64,000 nt of DNA from Acanthaster planci (Eukaryota > Echinodermata > Asteroidea > Valvatida > Acanthasteridae). A program made the position numbers and the translations under genes. Location of the stretch: positions 34,916-98,915 of the forward strand of contig NW_019091379.1 of assembly GCF_001949145.1 (NCBI RefSeq), written 5' to 3'. The notes beneath the pieces were generated by a model. That model was not told where the DNA came from and did not search any database. It saw only the letters and a program-made list of their open reading frames with translations. Shown here one piece after another: positions 36,593 through 47,956 of the stretch. Position 1 is the stretch's first letter; each line of letters begins with the position of its first letter.

Positions 36593-39500
36593 GTAAGTAT
36601 ACTTTTTGAAACAAATACATATATCTACACCGGCTATTCAGAAAAAAAAATCATGACTTTCTACATTTTCCTGAAATTGTGGTTAAGGATCACCCATGTC
36701 CATCGACATAAGTGAAAAAGTCTTCTATCGCTTCCTGAATGTGTGTTATCTATGTGTCATTTTCTTTGTAGTTGCTGAAAATTGAATTTACAGGGGTTTA
36801 GTTACAAATGGAAAATTGAATTTACAGTGGTTTAGTAACAAATGGAAAATTTAATTTACCAGGGATTAGTTACAAATGGAAAATTGAATTTACAGTGGTT
36901 TAGTTAAAAATGGAAGGCAATAACAAACATGGCTCCACAATAATCCCATTGTTTATTGGACACTCAGTATTCATCCAGGTCTCTGTGCAGATGAAACCAC
37001 GCTTGTGTCTACACTCTACATCTGGGTCAGACTGACCCGGACTCTGGGTCCTATGGGACCTGACCCCATACTCCGGGTCAGTCTGACCCATGGTGTTTTT
37101 GTGTATACAAGCGATGCAATGTCCAATCAGTTCATCTTTAAGTGCCGACAGACTGAAGCATTCCCCCGATCTCGACCATTCCACGCCCGACCATTCAACA
37201 TAAAAGAACTTCATTACAAGCGCATCTATGAAGTCGGTGGAAAAAGTTAATCGTTGTTAACGTGAGACAAAAAAAACCTGGAAAAACCTCTGACAGCTCT
37301 GCACACAAAACAAACCAAAATTGTACTGCAACGACATGGGGAAGATTCTGCCAATGGCTCATTCATTGAGAGTTGGCCTGTCTTTACCGATCATTTCTGG
37401 AGTAATTTAAAAGAAAGATGAATGGAGAATGCCCTGGTGGCCCTTTTCCACGGTGTTGCTTTTGGCATGCAGTTTACATTCGAGGGATTTGGTGTTCCGT
37501 ATTTGTTCTTATTTTCCAGGATGCGACAGTTGTAAGGAGGGAAACGCTTTGTATCCAGGGTGCTTGGCAGTCTGTGGCCCCAAATCGAGTTAGTATTGGC
37601 ATTTATCAGTTTAACAACATTACCGAGTTATTATTGTTGTATGTGGTTTGGTCGTTGATTTGTGGGGATGTAACTTGTTATGTAGGATTTTGTTTTGAGC
37701 CAGATAGACCTATGTATACTGGTAATTCTATGCGAACATGGCTTAATGTGATCACCTGTAGCGGTCACAAGGGTCAATCTATTGAAAATCACAAAATTGT
37801 TCTCCCACAGTCTTCATCCAGTTAGAGCCAAACTTGGTCATTTACATCCCTTGACCGAGCCTCGTTTGGGGATACACAAAGATTTTGTCCAAAAGTAATC
37901 TTATATGGCGGTCATGATCTCTGGAAAATGAGCAAATGGTCTTTAGTCTTCTCATGTTCCCAGACAGTGTAGGCCGACTTTGTAGTTATGGCCCTTTAGC
38001 AATTTGGGGGCAAAAGTCTAGCCAGTGTGGTCATGTTCATAAAAAACACTGGAAATGCTTCGTTTCTTGTTTCTTCTACGCCGGTGAGTCACAGCCCTCT
38101 TATTGAAAGACACTTTATGTTGTCCTGCAGATGAAGGTAAAATGTCAGCTAGTTGTCAGCAACATTCATTTCCCGACAACTACCGCTATACTGGTCATTT
38201 CCTAAGCGCTATGAAGTGAATGTGGCAACATTTTGTTCAGTGAAAACAGTGCAGAATGTCGCATAATTTTGCACTATTTCGCCGCAAACACATTGGTGTT
38301 AACAAAACGTCATCCATGTGTTATGTCAAATGTTACTCTAATATTGTTTGATAATGTTAAGGCGACATGCTAGTGGGGATATACTCTAGGTGTTAACAAA
38401 ACATTTTTTAAAATGTTAATGTGACGTTTTAATTATGCCATAGTGTCATGATAGTTGAATGTCATGATAATTATGAGAACATTACCATACAAACGTTTGT
38501 AATTGTAGACAAACCTCGATGTTTACCAAATGGTCAGCTATATGTCTGGTGATATATTGAAAATGGGTTAATATTGACCTTTGTGGTTCTCATCCTGTTC
38601 TAGTTTTTATTGTTACCAATTTTACACACCAACCAATCAGCTACAATAAACGAATGAAAGATTATCCCATCCAATAGAAATGACTTAAATTGTTCAAATT
38701 GCTTGTTTTGTTTTGTTTTTTGTTTTGTTTTGTTTTATTTTTTTGCATGGACAAGTGGAAAGAAAAGACCATTTGGAAAAATCTTAACAACATGAATGCT
38801 TTTTTTTTGGTCATAGTCTTAACAGCTCAACAACTAAATTAGTGTAGTAGGTTGGCTGGGAGGGGGTTTATTATTTCCCCTTTCAGACCAATCGCCTCCA
38901 ATTTCTTTTTAATCCTTGGCATGTCCCGAATGCCTGGGAAAAAAGATGTTAACATTAGGGACGCACTCCCTCAGAAGGACACATTTTGAAAGCCTATTCA
39001 AAATTATGTGCATGTGGTGCTTGGCTCCAAGATTGGAGGGGGACAATAAATATTCCATCGCAAGACTAAACTTTACTCATCTAAACCAAATTTGACATAT
39101 TAATCCCTGCAAGCAGCCAATCCAATAAATGGATAGGCACTACCTTTATCCTTGGGGGCTGTTGTTAATAGTCCATTGTATGTAACGCGTATCCACCCTC
39201 ACTCCCTGGACACAATGCCAGTCGAAAAGTTTGAGAAGTTTGAATTCCAGGTTCCCTTGGCACACAAACGACAAACTGAAGCACCCTGGATATTCACCCG
39301 TTGGTTTACTGCTGATGTGCGACTAAAAATACATGTCGGAATCTAAGCCCCACTGAAAAGTCCTCCTAACAAACCCAGCCCACAATCATCCCCTTGTAAT
39401 CCCCTTTGGATTAGTTTGTAACGGCTGTTGTTTGCCTTTAGGGGCTAACAATGCGACAGCGATTGATTGCCAATTTTGAAGCAGGGGCAAGAATTGTTAA

Positions 39501-42500
39501 AACAAAGTCTGCACACTCTTCAATGAGGCTTCTCTGGAATGTCAGGTTTCTCAGGATTGATATGGTGTCTTGGGATTCCCAGATTAAAGGTGTCAAAATA
39601 GGTCGGCTGAATGAGGATTACATGTTGTCTCAGCAGTACCGGCTGTATGGTGTTTCAACAAAACTGTACACGTACTTCCACTGCAGTCCACTGGGCGATC
39701 GTAGAATTCATAAACTCTTCTCTTTTGGAAAATGACCTTAGTTTCCATGGGCACGAACTACAATTGATTGATATATGCAAGTGTCCCAGTTTAATTAACA
39801 CACCTTAACTTTTTTCTCGACTTTGGCCCCAAATCTTTATTGTTGAATTTGAAACTTTTTGCTTTGAATATTTTGGGTGACCAATTTAAACTTAACAACA
39901 AATAACTCAGATGTTTCTGATAAAGTATCGTACAATGAAGCCTGAAAGTCACAACGTCCGGAAACGGGGGGCAATATTGGACCTCAGACCCCCTGCTGAG
40001 GAGAAGGACTGTGAATGAGGGGATATGAATGCAGAATATAATTGGTTATCGCGGCATCTTTTAGCATCAAGAAAAAAATTGCAAATAAAACGGAACTTAC
40101 TGACAATATAAGTTAAAGTAATAGGTTTGCGCTTGGCCCATGCACAGCAAAACAAAACACAACAACAAAACTCATCTTTTGTGAGCATGTGTGGATCTGA
40201 AAAGAACTGGAGGGTAGTCAACGTTTCGGACCGTACGTTCTCACCTTCTCACCGTGAAAATCTAGAAATCTCATATTACCGACACTTGTTACAAAGCGTG
40301 CCCTCTGGGGGGGGAGGTATTCGGGCGGCCCGATTGCCTGCTCCCAGGTAAATGAATGTGCGTATTTACAGAGTGCGTAAACTGGGTGATGTGTAAGCAT
40401 TGCCATTCCTCTTTACATTATTTTGGCATAATAAGTCAACACCAGAGTGAAGCGCATTGGGTGGAAAACAAAACATGCTGACGCGGCTTTAGGCAAACAC
40501 CTTTTCCAATTAAATTCCCTGTGCTTCCAAATCGGTCAGTGTCATTTTGTTTCGCATAAGTGGAGTAAATGTAATTCTGAAAAGCCTGTTTATTTGCAGC
40601 ACATAAGAAGCGTAATATGCCAAGTGATACCAACTTTGGTGCCTTCATTCAAGATCAGGTAAGCTGATGTATTCACCCACAACAGCATTTCCATTGTCCC
40701 AATTTCAGTTAATTTAGTGTTAATGGGACGATCCTCATTTTCGTGACATAGGGTAACAAGTAAAACAGTTCTCCTTTCTTTTTTTACCACAGAATAATTT
40801 CCCCTGCCAAAGAATATGCTGGTACAAAACTGTTTCTAAAATGTTGGCGCTTTCAACTCTTTGAAATAACGACAAGCCCTGTAGGGTGGTTTTCCCTGCT
40901 TGATAGATTAGATTTCAGTAATAGATTAAATTGATTTGTGTTCTTCCTTTCCATCACTCAACCTTGACGTTTTCTACAATCCATTTACACTTCCCAATTC
41001 CGCGCCCTACACCGAAGAAAACTACTTTACATATGCATAATACCAGACGCATGTTGTGCGCTAAAAATCTCCTCAGGTAGTGTGTGTGGTTGCTTTGGGA
41101 CTTTTTCAGCGTCGTTGTGGAGGACCATTCTTCAGTTGTATTTTTATTTAGTTTCGGTGACAGAGCTTTATTCAGCCAAATTTGTACCGAAAGGGTGATT
41201 TAACAATTTTGAGGCACTGAACTCAACTGGACCTCTGTAGATTATACTGGAAATGCCTTCTAACATTCTTTCCTTCGTAAAATCGCAACAGGGTTAATTG
41301 TAATTGAAATCCTGGCATTTCAAATGAATGATAGGCCATCATGTTTCATTTTTTTTAATCAAAAGTCTTCATTTTAGAATTTGCGCTTCATTAAAATACG
41401 TTTCCAGTAAAACGATCTTGTGGTCACAACTATACTGTCCTTTAGGTTATGAAGCGGGGCATAATGTCGTCAGATACCTGTGACCTGGAGGACGTCTACC
41501 TTGCTGTCCCTCCATCGTGCTACGAGAAACTAGACTGGGTGAGTTCTTGATGGTATTCTCTTTCATGTTATGCACCTGTTGATTTAATCATTTAAAAGAG
41601 CCGGGTTTTCTTCGGGCCGGGTTTTCTTCGAACCATCTCACATATACCCAGCAAGAAATGAGACCGAGGGATACCCCCCCACATGTCCAATCCCTATACA
41701 CATTCCAGACTATTGTTACTTAACACATCCCCCAAGATGTCTGAAAGGAATTCCCCAGATTCCTGTGAGACAATGACCAACACAAAGCGGGGGGGGGTCT
41801 CTCCGTCTCATACCTTGCCGCATGTGATCTCACAGGCCATCCCTTGAATCTCAGCTGTCCCTTGCTTAATTTTTTTCGAAAAGTTGCATGCGTATATAGA
41901 CATCCCTTATGGGCACAGGTGAGAAGTTTCAATTCAGTCCCATAAATGTGCTCATTTATATTCCATGCCCAGCGCCAGTCTGGGCATGAGCGCAGCAACA
42001 ACGAAAGTGAAATTTTGGAGGGCAACCTGTCTCGGGAGAATAGGAATTTCTAGAGAACGGTGGGTCTGGTATTCATAAAAGCGATGCCACAATGATGGAT
42101 GTTGGGCAAAAAATAGAGACTTGTCAGGAACAAAAGTGCACTTGGACGATATCAGAAAAAAATCGTCAAGGAGGGTTTGATTGGGTTAAACCGATGATGA
42201 TTATGAACTGACTGGAATGGACCTTTAGGGCATTTTTTTATTCATTTAAGTAAAAAAGAAAATGTTTAAAATATAAAGACGGGTGCTTACTAACTGACCC
42301 AATTAAGTATTTTGCTCTGTGAGTCACAGCGCACATCTAGAGAATGCCCCCAAATTCTGGACCTCGTAACTCGATTCATAAGTTTCCATTTAGTCATAGA
42401 TTGCATTGGACCAAACGAGTGAGTTAAATACTCTTCTGCCAGTTGGGTATTTACAACTTGTCAAAATGCACGCGCCAACGGTTAGCACACGCACGAAATC

Positions 42501-45500
42501 TGTCACCAGGGTATTCCTTTAATCCTAAAAGAGCCAGGGGTGGAATCTACCCTTTCTCAATATTTTCTCAAAATATCCACGCAGCGTAGGCCCCTATTTT
42601 TTCACTAATTCTTGTGTAAAGTCAAGTCAGGCCGAATTCCATACCTCTTCCTTTCACATATGTAAGGCTATGAACAATAAAATAGACATTATATCAAAAC
42701 CCCATATTTTATTAAATTGACGTTTCACTTTGTGCTAATAATGAGCGTCCTTGCATACATGGTAAGTTTCACAACAATCAATCATGTAACTGCCGAGTTC
42801 TGAGGCCCCAGTCACAGTTAGATCACAGATGGTAAAAATCCAAGATCTTTTTGGATTAAACCGCCAAGGTTGTGTAACTTTACTTGTCTTTAGCAGTTAA
42901 CTCTTTTGCTTCTTCAACAAGATTTTCTCGTGCCAGATGACGTAACTTCATGCAGTCTGATGTCATTACTGTCCTCAACACAAGTTCAATTTTTAATAAT
43001 GATTTCATTGTTTCTTTTTTCGGCTACCTACAAATGATCTATGCGCCAATGCCAATACGCTAATCGGTCGGTTTAGTGTTTTCCGCACGTGTAAAGTCAT
43101 AAACGCAGATGCAATTCTTTTTTAAATTCAAAATAAGCTCCTTATTAATGCCATTGGTGATTATTTCATACATGTATTCGGCAGTGAGCCCATCGAATGG
43201 ATTCATGGTCCGTATCCGCATGACTGATGCTCAACAATGGCTTCTATTCACTGTAGCTTCCCTGCATTGAATGCCATGGGGCACAGCCATATTTCGCTTG
43301 ACTAGCCCCAAGAATTGTTGCCGAGAACAAAACGACAAGACAGACAGGGAGTCGCATTATTTCCGGGTGAACGGTTTTGTGTGATTGGAATCTTGTCACG
43401 TTGCTGGGCTGATAAGACAGCAGAACAGAGCGGAAAAGGAAGAAACAAACGCGCTGTTGTTGCTTCGGTTTAAACGACACAAATTTGATAAAAGCTTGAC
43501 GCAAACTGTCAGGTTTTCTTTCATTGCATTTTAATTTCATCAATATATACAGCACAAGGCTGCGTATATAATATAATATTATCAGTATTATATCTATGTT
43601 TCAGAACAAATAGACAATATGAAAATGGCACCAAATGTCAGGCGACACTAAAACTTGTGTCAAAGATAAACGAATTAGGCCTGACCCGAAAGTATTCTGA
43701 TACTGGTGCATTAAGAATTACAACGAAAATGTTTTTTTATCACCAAGACAACGGAAGCAGCATTAAGTCTTATCTTCTCACTTGTGGCCATTTCAAAGAC
43801 CTCTTTGAGGTCATAGAGTTGATTTATAAACAATCTCGCATAACCCCCCGAAAATTCCCAGCTTCTTAGGCATACGAGGTTGGTCATTAGAGGTTAAAAT
43901 TCCATATGTTGCTAAACATCAGGTTTTCATTATCCAAAAAAATGATTGAACAGGTACACAAGAATCAAACATTTCGGTCCATTTCAACAGAGCTTGCTAG
44001 AAAGACAACCTCTCCCCGCGAAAGCGTATTTTTTTTGGTCACTACATAAGTGTAAATTATTAAGGTTCTACTTTCCGCTACCTAGAATCCATTGAGAAAG
44101 GCGAGCTTACAGAACAGAAATATGGCCCAATCGAAGTTATTCACAGGGAGCCATCAGTTTGATCGTGTCCCCAGATCTACCTTTATCAATTGAATCTCTT
44201 AAAAGGGGGGTACCAGACTATTTTGGGTTCCATGCCTCACGCTCACTATTTCAAATGTTGCTTAATTAAAGCATTAAGATGCAATTAGTTAAAGATTATA
44301 AAACATTTAGTAGCACAAATGACATTAATTTCTAACGAAGTTTTATTCCATTGCTTCCGTTTAGAACCTCCTGTTACAAAAGTAAAAAGTTAAGCTCCAT
44401 TTCAATTTATTCTGACCGACTTGTAAATAAGGACAATTTCATGAAGTAACTAAGCACAGAGGTTTGCTCAACAAAGATTATATTTGCTCAGCAAATAACA
44501 GATTACCAACTAAAATGTCACACAACATGCATATCTCTTTTGGTTGGTTCGCTGCAGGTTTCTGCTGCAAAAAGAAACGTGCTCGCAATATCTGCTACTT
44601 AGTTCTCGGAGTGTGTTCTTTCTCTCCCTGTCGTATTTTACAACAGTATGACCATAACGGCCCCGCCGATCGCTTCATGATTAGTGTACGAAAACCATCG
44701 TAAATGTGACCATATGTACTGACAATAAAGTGCTCCATGCAAATTGTTCCATTCAGGGGTTTAAAGAACTTTCACCTCCCCACTGAAGGTCGGAGAATAG
44801 GCCCGACAAGCACCGTGAACGATTATGTACAGTTCACTATAATAACGAAATGTCACTTTGATTGTCATTTGCTTTTTACAGAATCCTATCCTTTCCGCTA
44901 TACATCTTCCAATTAATGTCAAAACATCGTTGTGAGTCGTGTCGACGCGCTCGCACAAATTTTAATGCAAAAAGCATTGCGTGCGGTGATGAGTTGCAGC
45001 TCGACTGTTACTGGTGCTTTTATTTCATGCCAGAGAAAACGTTGAGAGAAAGAAGTAAAACCGCCATTGATCTGGTGACGGATTTTCATGATGAACTTCA
45101 TGATAAACCATCTTCAAAGAATTCGGCTGTATCGTCCTTTTTCAGCGGTTTTCTGACACACTTTTCATCGTAATGTAAACGAGTTTCGCAGATAGATCCA
45201 TCTTATTTCACCAAAAAAGGTTTTCAACCTCTTTGTACAATCTGCCTATAAAGAAAAATGGTTTTTCTTTATGTTGTATCTCCATGCATTATACAGTCAC
45301 GATGTTCCGTACACTTGTAACTAAATTCTACTGTTGAAGTTGAATGAGAAATATTTCAGTATAATCGTGTTTCTTACCAGGTTTCTGGCATCATTTTATT
45401 CTTTGCCTGCGAATCGATAAGCGTCATGAAAATGCGATCGTACAGGTGTTTCTACAAAGCCTGCTTTCCATTTTTGCCGGTCCAGAGTAGAATGACAAGC

Positions 45501-47956
45501 CAAAAAGGTTTTCCAGCCAGTAATATAGAGGCTATGCGTAGTAGCCATCTTGCAGGGCAGTTCTATCTCTTTTGTACATACCCTGTGGAACAAAAGCACG
45601 TACTGGCCTGCAAGATGGCAGCAATGCAAACTCTCTATCTAACTCATTGAAGTACATAGAGCCAGGGAGGAATCCGCCCCACCCCTTCTAAATTTTCGTC
45701 TCCCAAGCCTTTAGCACTTTTGTCTGGTAATGTCTTGGCAATGACACCACTTTTATGACAATCAGAAGCCATTTTTTACGATCAGCAAAACCATTTTCAT
45801 TGACGTGACCAATGCAGGTATACTAAGGCTGACGCACGTGAGGCTCTGAACTATTTTGTAGTGGCCACAACAAAACCCTATGTCATGGCTGAAAAGCGTC
45901 GTTATGAGCATGTCAAGCTTCCGAACGTTAGGCACAAGACAAATGAGATCTTGGGGCGGATTTCGATCCTGGCTGTGAGATGGTCTAAAATCAGCTTTCT
46001 TAGATTTATTAAAGTAACTTTTAGGAAACTCTTGGACTAACAGGGCAACGCTTGGAATAACAGGGCCCTTCCCATAAAAAGCCCGTGAGAAAAAGCATTA
46101 TTGTTTATGATTAGTACAAAAAGGAGTGTTCTATATGGGCACTATAATTTTCCTTGAAGGAAGTGTCACAATATGTCCAGTGGGATTTGCCCAAATATTG
46201 AATTCAGGGGCGCCTTGCTTAAAAGCATTCTGGCTTCGGTGATCTGTCAAGCTTCCTTGACCGTGCATTCCTATTTCATACATTTGCCATTGTATATGCT
46301 ATTATGTAAATCGGTGTCAGCCATATTACTGAGTCTTGATACGTCTCTTAATTGATGCCGCGAGACCAAAGCTCCCAAGGTTTTGCAGTATCGTTCCAAA
46401 AGTCCTCCACACGTATGATTACACTTTTCTGCCATTTCAGCGACAAGCAGAGGATTGAAATGTTTAGGTTGCAACCCCACTTTCTTGATCTGCATGGAAG
46501 ATCCAAGAAACACCTCCTTGGACAGCCCACGCCGTTGCTTACACAGTAAACGTCTTCATGTGAATAAAATATTCTGCCCCACTGAACTGAATTCGTCATG
46601 CATCGATTTGGGGGTCTTCATTTTCTCAAATGCTGTGCGCAATCTTTCATGCCTGATGATGTATCCGGAGGCGGTTTGATACACTCGTGGAGTCCGCCTC
46701 TCATCAGTTGCCGACAAAATATCCCAAGCACCTCGGAAACACTTGTGAAGCGATCTCTGCATCTGCAACCTGTTGACCCGGACAGTGCATTATCGCGTGA
46801 TGGAAAAGACACTCAAAAACAACCGATGGTTTGTCCTTCCTTAAAAAAGTTCAACACCGCGAATAGATCCCGGTTGTACAAAGTGGAACCGAATGCTTAT
46901 TTCACGCGTCACGCCGCCAACAGCATCAATCACAAGTATCTAAAAACGAGGGGATTTATCTCACCAGCTATGGTTTATAAGCCCTGTCTGCAAGTTGACT
47001 GAATAGATTGAAAGGTTTTTTCAGACTTCCCGTCATGAAGGCGAGCCAAATCCTTTTCTTTTGACACCTTTCAAACCAAGGCATTTTTTTTAAGATTATT
47101 TATCAGGTTGATTTTTTTGTTTCGCTAGATAAGGACTAATTCCAACATTTCTCTAATGATTGATAATAGACGAGATGAATAATTTGACACATTGCGCTGA
47201 CCACAGCAACAATTTCCATTCTCAGTCCATTTTGCTTGTTTACAAGCAGTGATATTTATCTGAACCCCCCCCTCGTTGAAATGAAAACAAACCGTTGTCT
47301 CACTGCTGGCACCAGCTCCTCCACTTTCCCTTTGATTTTTGGAATCTCAACTACCCACAAAGTTTACTCAGCTGCAAAGGGCCCCGAGCTGGGCCAAGAG
47401 ACTGCGCAATGTTCCTGGCAACGGAGGCTCTTTTGGTAGTAACTGCGCATCGCTGGTTCACAAACGACCATAAAATGCAAGCGTTTCAGTCGCATCGTTA
47501 TACCAACAAAATGAACACTCCAAACAAACATGGCTCTTTTCGACAGATGAGAGTGTGCTTCTGCTCAGGGCGGATAGGTCTGAACTATATATGATCAGAA
47601 CAAGAGTAGATTATTAAACAAGTGGTCATATGAATATTTGATTTTTCAGCAAAAGAGATTTCTTAACACATCGGCAGCTATAGGTCAAACGTAAAAGCAA
47701 GTCACAAAACTCATGTACAGATGTGTGGTACGAGAGCCTCGGCCTTCTTTCAGAGAAATATACGTGCATTACGCTTTGTCATTAATGTAGTCGTCTACAT
47801 TAATGTGTATTGTTTAATCATGATCCACTCTTTTTTACTTCCCGCCCTTACACGTTTTAATTTTTAAAAAATAATTCTCCTCGCCTTCTCCCTCTTTGTT
47901 TAATAATGCAGCTGGTCCTCAAAGCCCAGGAAGCCGTTCTTGCCGAGTATTACTAA
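36517..47956 (+). CDS. eclosion-hormone-like secreted six-cysteine peptide precursor
   Basis: Five exons, 36517-36592, 37520-37588, 40600-40658, 41446-41538 and 47912-47956, join without stops to 342 bp, or 113 aa. An in-frame TAA at 36484 precedes the ATG. Residues 1-24 are a signal peptide (LAVLICLVVTSLSSA). Exon 2 gives RCDSCKEGNALYPGCLAVCG; exon 4 gives DTCDLEDVYLAVPPSC. The overall spacing is C-x2-C-x9-C-x3-C-x35-C-x12-C. Eclosion hormones have C-x3-C-x2-C-x12-C-x3-C-x10-C followed by EDxxSIAPFL. The CxxCK...G..C...C core and the acidic tail therefore resemble that family, but the first cysteine is missing, one is added near the C-terminus, and the linker is long. The linker holds KKR (51-53) and KR (71-72), which could be convertase sites. 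ITP/CHH-like peptides share part of the pattern. The gene structure is more certain than the family. Confidence 0.62.
36780..36914. repeat. 34-bp minisatellite, about four units
   Basis: Units of ACAGTGGTTTAGTTACAAAT followed by GGAAAATTGAATTT, with scattered differences, in intron 1 of the EH-like gene. Confidence 0.85.
37000..37115. mobile_element. foldback element with 19-bp perfect hairpin
   Basis: Arms TGGGTCAGACTGACCCGGA (37023-37041) and its exact complement (37072-37090) pair. Each arm is itself a near-palindrome (GGGTCAGACTGACCC). Flanking GCTTGTG...TACAC sequences extend the inverted repeat imperfectly. MITE-like, in EH-like intron 1. Confidence 0.7.
37520..37588 (+). CDS. EH-like exon 2: four-cysteine core
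   Basis: The acceptor TTGTTCTTATTTTCCAG is excellent. The exon is phase 1 to 1 and 69 bp, so it can be skipped without breaking frame. The donor A|GTTAGT overlaps a stop: reading on gives Ser-stop at 37591-37593, so retention of the intron would make a short four-cysteine peptide. Confidence 0.6.
38700..38746. repeat. (TTTTG)n microsatellite
   Basis: Simple TTTTG/TTTTTG repeats in EH-like intron 2. Confidence 0.85.
40600..40658 (+). CDS. EH-like exon 3: linker with KKR site
   Basis: Encodes THKKRNMPSDTNFGAFIQDQ in phase 1 to 0. Acceptor TTATTTGCAG and donor CAG|GTAAGC are both strong. Confidence 0.65.
41446..41538 (+). CDS. EH-like exon 4: KR site and C-terminal cysteines
   Basis: 31 codons, phase 0 to 0, with VMKRGIMSSDTCDLEDVYLA followed by VPPSCYEKLDW. 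Acceptor CTGTCCTTTAG, donor TGG|GTGAGT. Confidence 0.68.
43244..43396 (-). CDS. small secretory ORF nested in EH-like intron 4
   Basis: An ATG on the minus strand near 43355 opens MRLPVCLVVLFSATILGASQ followed by AKYGCAPWHSMQGSYSE and a stop. The first 21 residues are a textbook signal peptide. If unspliced, it leaves a 16-residue peptide with one cysteine. A weak donor (ACA|GTGAAT) near the end could instead make it the first exon of a longer gene. A TATATA motif lies upstream at about 43545. Nothing recognisable as a family. Confidence 0.35.
   Translation of the reverse strand, partial: TRFQSHKTVHPEIMRLPVCLVVLFSATILGASQAKYGCAPWHSMQGSYSE
45544..45619. repeat. foldback with 18-bp arms
   Basis: Arms GCCATCTTGCAGGGCAGT (45544-45561) and the inverse GCCATCTTGCAGGCCAGT (45602-45619) differ by one base. 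Inner CTTTTGT/ACAAAAG also pairs. A short MITE-like hairpin in EH-like intron 4. Confidence 0.65.
45765..45885 (+). repeat. dispersed repeat R2, copy 2
   Basis: Matches 11551-11681, with a 23-bp perfect block at 45863-45885. Confidence 0.6.
47361..47580 (+). repeat. dispersed repeat R1, copy 2
   Basis: The longest copy, sharing the whole block order with 11021-11230 on the same strand. Ends GTGCTTCTGCTCAGGGCGGATAG. Located 330 bp before the last exon of the EH-like gene. Confidence 0.7.
47912..47956 (+). CDS. EH-like exon 5: terminus and stop
   Basis: Encodes LVLKAQEAVLAEYY and TAA after a 6.4-kb intron. The acceptor lies in a pyrimidine-rich tract ending in GCAG. An ATTAAA at 48096-48101 is a possible polyadenylation signal. 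Confidence 0.55.
   Translation: MVLKAQEAVLAEYY

Noticed and set aside
37418-37825. 135-aa plus-strand ORF
   Set aside because: It reads a different frame across the four-cysteine exon and its introns; no domain recognised.
41720-42025. Downstream exon for the nested secretory ORF (acceptor near 41740)
   Set aside because: The joined reading is short and arbitrary and the donor of the nested ORF is weak.
44862-45173. 103-aa plus-strand ORF with CxxC-like pairs
   Set aside because: Lies in an intron of the peptide gene without splice or promoter support; cysteine spacing fits no family I know.
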